Shown here: in pieces, positions 19,922 through 23,922 of the stretch | Numbering within the stretch: position 1 is the stretch's first letter | Layout of the letters: each line of letters begins with the position of its first letter | NCBI GenBank assembly: GCA_024196135.1 | Contig: JAMQCK010000418.1 | Location: 1 to 23,922, forward strand | Reading direction: 5' to 3' | Source of the DNA: Pleurotus ostreatus/Saccharomyces cerevisiae fusant | Taxonomy: Eukaryota; Opisthokonta | Length of the DNA stretch: 23,922 nt | Translations under genes and position numbers: made by a program | Notes under the pieces: model-generated | What the model was told of the DNA's origin: nothing | Seen by the model: only the letters and a program-made list of their open reading frames with translations | Databases searched by the model: none

Positions 19922-22504
19922 GGTTCGGGAGGGAGCGCTCGCGAAATTGTGGTGGCAGGTTATCGTCCCGAGCCTCGAAGCAGGCCTCTATATATACCAA
20001 TGGCCTTGCGAGGTGACCAGCCCACTTCTTTATGTTTCCCCATCTGATGCCGAGTGTGTCCGGTGATGGACCAGTCGTTGGTCTGCTCATGCGGTTATCA
20101 GTGATCGCGTACGGTTGAAAACCCGGACAGATTGGTGCCGTGTGGGCTCAAACCAAATGCGAGATCTCTGCAAGAGATCCATCGCGCCCTCGTGGAGCGC
20201 GCGTCGGCAGGCGCATCGGCTGACGCTCCCATCGCTTGACGCAGTCGACCGCCTTTCAATGCATTCAGAGGTCAATGTCTCGGACCCGCGCGGTCGAATG
20301 GGAAGGCAAACCACTGCTCGTCGCTCGAAGATGTTTCATCGCTCGTCACCGCGAGGAAGTTCGATTGCACATGATAGAGCAACGTTGGCTGGCAGCAACG
20401 TCTGTGGCTCTCTGACATCGCAGCAGCAAAGAGGAGCCTGCGGGAGGATATCCGAGCAGAGCTGGCGAGCCGATCAGCGAGGATACGGGTGTGGCAACGC
20501 GACAAGGCGCGAGGCTCACAAAAATTCACACCCGTCAGGGTGCAAGCGTCCATGTTGAACGGCCAGACTGAGTTCCTGGGTGACATTGTCACAGTTCGTA
20601 AGCAAATCGGCGCACCTAGAACCGGGCCTCTGTGCACACAATCGCGTCCCGTGGTGGATGGTTCGGAGAGATAGAAGTGAGGCGCGGGGCACGGAAGATG
20701 CTGCGCTCTGCGTCCCTAGCGACGTCCGAGAGAAGATGGAAAAGATCATGACCGTAATATCTGTCGTCCTTGGGAACACGCATGCATGCATTACGGCTGG
20801 TGTAGGTTATACTACAAGTGATAACTCACGACTCATCTTCTTCCCAAATGCGTATGCAGAGCGAGAAAGGCCGTCCAGTTGAGATGTTTGGCGGTTGACC
20901 AATCGAGCGACATGGTGATTAGGCCTAGGACGAGCGAGCGCCCATCTGTGGGACGATCCTAAGATATTGGTGGATGACTAGACTTGGTGCAATAGAGATG
21001 GATAGGCTTCGCCCATACCTCTCCACGCTGCATTCGGCACGCAATACACCTGGGTCTTGTACAGTCAGTAGCATTCGAGGGTTCTCCTGGCTGGACAGAT
21101 TCTTCGGACCCGGGAGAACGTGCAGTGAATACGCGTCGAGTTCGTGGGTCAAAAAGATGGTCCGCGTGAGGTCGTCCTTAGCTGTTTGATATCATCACGG
21201 AGGTCTCTCGTGTAGCTTCACCCGGCCGTGTGTATTGCACGTCTCTGAAGCGTTATCCATCAGCTAGAGAGTCCGTGAGTCCCCTAGCGGTATTTCGAAG
21301 GGTTTGGAAAGGTATCACGACCCACAACCAACAGGACTTCATGATTATCGAAGAACGTGCGTACCTTTCCCCTGGCGATGCAAGCCTAGCAGAAACTCTC
21401 GACGCATGCAGCGTCGGTCGAGGGTAGAGAATAGGCGGAAGGGATGTGCATAATTCCGGCGCCGAGGGTGCTCGAGCCGAGTCACGAGGAACGAGGGGCC
21501 CGGTACTCGAATGAAGATCAACGACAAGTATCAGTATGACATGCGACAGAGTCGGTCGCAAGCGCGTGGTCAACAGTCTGCGACACGCCACCGAGGGCGT
21601 GCATGAGTGGGGGTTGGGCCCAGACGATGCGAAGGGCGAGGCAGTCGACGAAGATTGAGTAAGAACCCCGTGCGGTAGCTGCGACGAGTTCGACCCAGCT
21701 CGGGATCACGAGCGCGTATTTCATCGACGAGCTCCCCGCCTCCGCAAGTCCATCTAGAGAGCTCGAGCAGCCGAGGGATGGGGGAGTACCGAGGGAACAA
21801 AAGTTCCTGACACGGGCCGCATGAGTAGAGGGCAGTCAGTGAAGTCCGTTTATCCTGCTCGGGCTCGGTCTTGCATTGCTGTTTCGTTGGTCGCCATTCG
21901 GACAAAGTGGGTCAAGGAATTTTCTGGATACGCTACTTCAAGGAGCACAAGCCTTTCGCGAGAATGGCAGGACACCTTTGCCGCTACTTACTGTTGGTTT
22001 CAAAAGCTGAGACAGCCGTGAGATGGACAAGGGAAGAGACAGGAAAATAGCCTGAGGAAAGCAACCGGTTGCTGTGTTCGGGAGTTGCCGGATTGCTTTC
22101 GCCACGGTCACATGTTGCGGCAGTTGAATTCCCATTTCTTTTCCAGGTCAACGCAGATGAACAGTAGGTCCGCAAGTCGGCTCGAGGCTGACTCAAGAAA
22201 CCCTTTTACTAGAGACCATCTGAGCGCTACTCTTTTGAAGGAAGGCTCGGAAGAGCACACCAGCTGAGTTTGAGTGTGGCTGTCCTTGGACCCGTCGTCC
22301 AAGGTTAATTTATTCTCGTCCCAATGTACCTACAAAAATACAAAGCCCGCACGCCGTCCACTCCGATAAATACGTGGTATGTGGTATGGTAAGGACAGCT
22401 GCTGCTACAGATAGCGATAGTGAAGCACAGCCGCGTAGGCGACCGACCCGATGTTGTACAGTAAATTAAATTAAATAAACGTAGTACCCAAGCAGGGGAG
22501 GCGC
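19922..22504. other. Large gene-poor spacer between the two zinc-finger paralogues
   Basis: About 2.6 kb. The right end, next to gene B, holds an A/T-rich run (22462-22479, TAAAT repeats) that is probably its 3' UTR. The left end is the promoter of gene A. Between them are many open frames of 60-120 codons on both strands, none with a motif I recognise. Two minus-strand stretches have protein-like composition without start or splice support: one near 20791-20516 ending VTQELSLAVQHGRLHPDGC, and one near 21724-21518 containing WVELVAATARGSYSIFVDC. They may be decayed genes. Confidence 0.5.
19989..19996 (-). promoter_or_regulatory. TATA box of zinc-finger gene A
   Basis: TATATATA (a palindrome), about 68 bp upstream of the gene A ATG at 19921, the spacing expected for a TATA-driven start with a short 5' leader. 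Confidence 0.5.
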
Positions 22505-23575
22505 TCAAGCAGCCATAGCCGGCGGCACTCCCGTACAGCGATGACGCTCGAGCGTAGATGCGTTTGAGAAGAAGCGTCGGCAGACATCGCACGTGAACTC
22601 GCATTTGTGGCCGTGCTTGTTGACTTCGTGTCTAGAAAGCATGTCAGCAGTGCGAAGGGGGAGGAGACGATGAGACGAACGCACCTCATACGGTCGTGCT
22701 GGCGCGAGAAGTGCGCGTCGCAGCCAGGGTAGTGGCACTTCAGCGCAGGCTTTTTGCGGGAGATGGGAATCATCTTGGCCACCGAGCGCGCGCGCTTGAC
22801 GGCCTCCGAGCTCCCGGATATGGGGATCTCGTCGTCGAGTGTGCATCCGTAGGCGAAGGGCGAGCCCTCTGGATCGGAGTAGCCCGCGGACGATGATGAG
22901 GCGGTCAATGGCGGAGACGGTAGGCCATCGAAAGAGCCCGAGAAATAACCGCCGAAGCCGTACGGTGATGAGAGTGAACCGGAGGGCGAGCCGGATGCGC
23001 CGCTGAACCCATCCGCACCGTTACCCCAAGCCGCCTTCCCACCTGAAGAAGCATGAGCCGCTGGACCGCGTGAAGGTTGCCAGGGTACGCGCCGTGCAAA
23101 GCATCCAAGAACTCGTCTGTCCTCCGTGCAGACTGGAGGAATTCACCCAGAAGGGCTTCGTTCCCATCAGAGCTGCCATCGCTGCCAATTGACCATGGGG
23201 GTGACGGCGAGGATTCGATCGCGGGTGCTGAGAGTGATGATGGCTCTGTGCTGATATGAGGACATGATCAGACGAAACTGATGAGGGGGATGCGTACCTC
23301 CGGTGGGGCGACCAAGAGAGATGGATAGATAGCTGCCGCGCGCGTCGCAGACAGCACGAACTTGCACATCGACGTTGTCAACGTTAGTGAGCGGTGACGC
23401 TACGGGAGAGGGATATCAGCGGGGGATAATGAGATGCAAGATCAAAATACTGACATGGTGGGCACGTCGGGCGCACCGAGAAAGACAAGTTGCTGAAGTC
23501 TACGTCGGGGTCCATGCTGCGTACGACGATCTCCGCGTACTGGAGGGAATGAAGAGGCAGCGAAAGGAATGTCAT
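22505..23575 (-). CDS. Zinc-finger protein B (C2H2 plus atypical C2HC finger), tandem paralogue
   Basis: Probable nuclear DNA-binding protein, paralogue of the gene at 18782-19921. Exons on the minus strand: 23575-23455, 23399-23298, 23245 to an uncertain donor, then to 22685, and 22631-22505 (TGA at 22507-22505). The middle intron is ambiguous: donor GTGAAT with acceptor at 23043 (intron 23146-23043) gives 268 residues; donor GTACCC (intron 23088-23003) keeps a stretch containing RRTDEFLDALHG that resembles exon 4 of gene A. Both keep phase. It starts MTFLSLPLHSLQYAEIVVRS and repeats the N-terminal module (SFSVRPT, NVDVQV, GSYLSISLG). Exons 1 and 2 are 121 and 102 nt, exactly as in gene A. 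Finger 1 is CHYPGCDAHFSRQHDRMR plus HEVNKH, split by an intron at the same point; finger 2 is CDVCRRFFSNASTLERHRC. The Ser/Gly/Pro-rich middle differs most between the two. Confidence 0.88.
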
Positions 23576-23922
23576 GGTGAAAAAGAGGGACTGCCACAGA
23601 ACAAGGAGAAGAAGGGCAAGGGGGGAACGAGGAACAAGGTTGTCACCAGGTCCCAGCCTATTTAACCCGCCCACCCCGCCATAAGGATGCCATGTCTGAT
23701 CATTTGTCGTTGTCGAACTTCCATCCTGCTTCCCATCAAGCCGACGACGGTGGCGTAACGTTGCCGCCGCGCCGGGTCGCACGGCTTCCTATTCTGTAAC
23801 AAATGGGGAAGGAACAGAGAGATCAGACCTTGTTTGTGACATGCAACATCCCAGCAACAGCCCGATCGCGTCGCGAGAGTCGAGTAGCGAGGCCCAGAGT
23901 TGATTAGATAGCGAGATATACA
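23576..23922. other. Upstream region of zinc-finger gene B
   Basis: Expected promoter of gene B up to the window edge. A/T-rich TTAAATA on the minus strand (23665-23659) lies about 84 bp before the ATG and may serve as its TATA element. Nothing else is recognisable. Confidence 0.45.
23659..23665 (-). promoter_or_regulatory. TATA-like element of zinc-finger gene B
   Basis: TTAAATA on the minus strand, about 84 bp before the ATG at 23575, in a position comparable to the TATATATA before gene A. It is a weaker match to the TATA consensus. Confidence 0.35.

Noticed and set aside
20100..20150. tRNA-like B-box (GGTTGAAAACC) in the zinc-finger spacer
   Set aside because: It departs from the GGTTCRANNCC consensus and no cloverleaf or A-box can be drawn around it.
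19922..22504. Transposon remnant in the 2.6-kb spacer
   Set aside because: I saw no terminal repeats, target-site duplication or transposase/reverse-transcriptase motif in any frame.

Overview
The window reads as nuclear DNA of a filamentous basidiomycete, most likely an Agaricomycete. Nearly every gene is split by short introns of about 46-60 bp with GTRNGT donors and CAG/TAG acceptors. Exons are GC-rich, and the encoded proteins are eukaryotic housekeeping factors together with a mushroom-type F-box protein and a fungal O-methyltransferase. I found no rRNA, tRNA, CRISPR array or intact transposon. All exon boundaries were read by hand from splice consensus, frame continuity and family motifs.

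Left half (1-10.3 kb), conserved housekeeping genes: the 3'-truncated histidine phosphotransferase YPD1 (minus strand, cut by the window edge); the ubiquinone-biosynthesis hydroxylase COQ7 (minus); the XPD-family Fe-S DNA helicase CHL1/DDX11 (plus, 14 exons); and the ribosome-biogenesis GTPase BMS1 (plus, 4 exons). COQ7 and CHL1 diverge from a 208-bp shared promoter that carries two ACGCGT boxes of the MluI cell-cycle type.

Middle (10.3-18.8 kb): an F-box protein on the minus strand whose 5' end is uncertain, converging on BMS1; a plus-strand class I SAM-dependent O-methyltransferase with ten exons, one of only 24 nt, and two TATA/ATG pairs; and a plus-strand MICOS subunit of the MIC26/MIC27 (apolipoprotein-O-like) type.

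Right part (18.8-23.9 kb): two minus-strand paralogous zinc-finger proteins in tandem, separated by about 2.6 kb. They share an N-terminal module of about 75 residues, matching lengths for the first two exons, an intron at the same point inside finger 1, and an unusual second finger ending H-x-C. This pair is the least ordinary content of the window and the best candidate for something undescribed. The rest is normal chromosomal gene content; I see no operon-like system or biosynthetic gene cluster.
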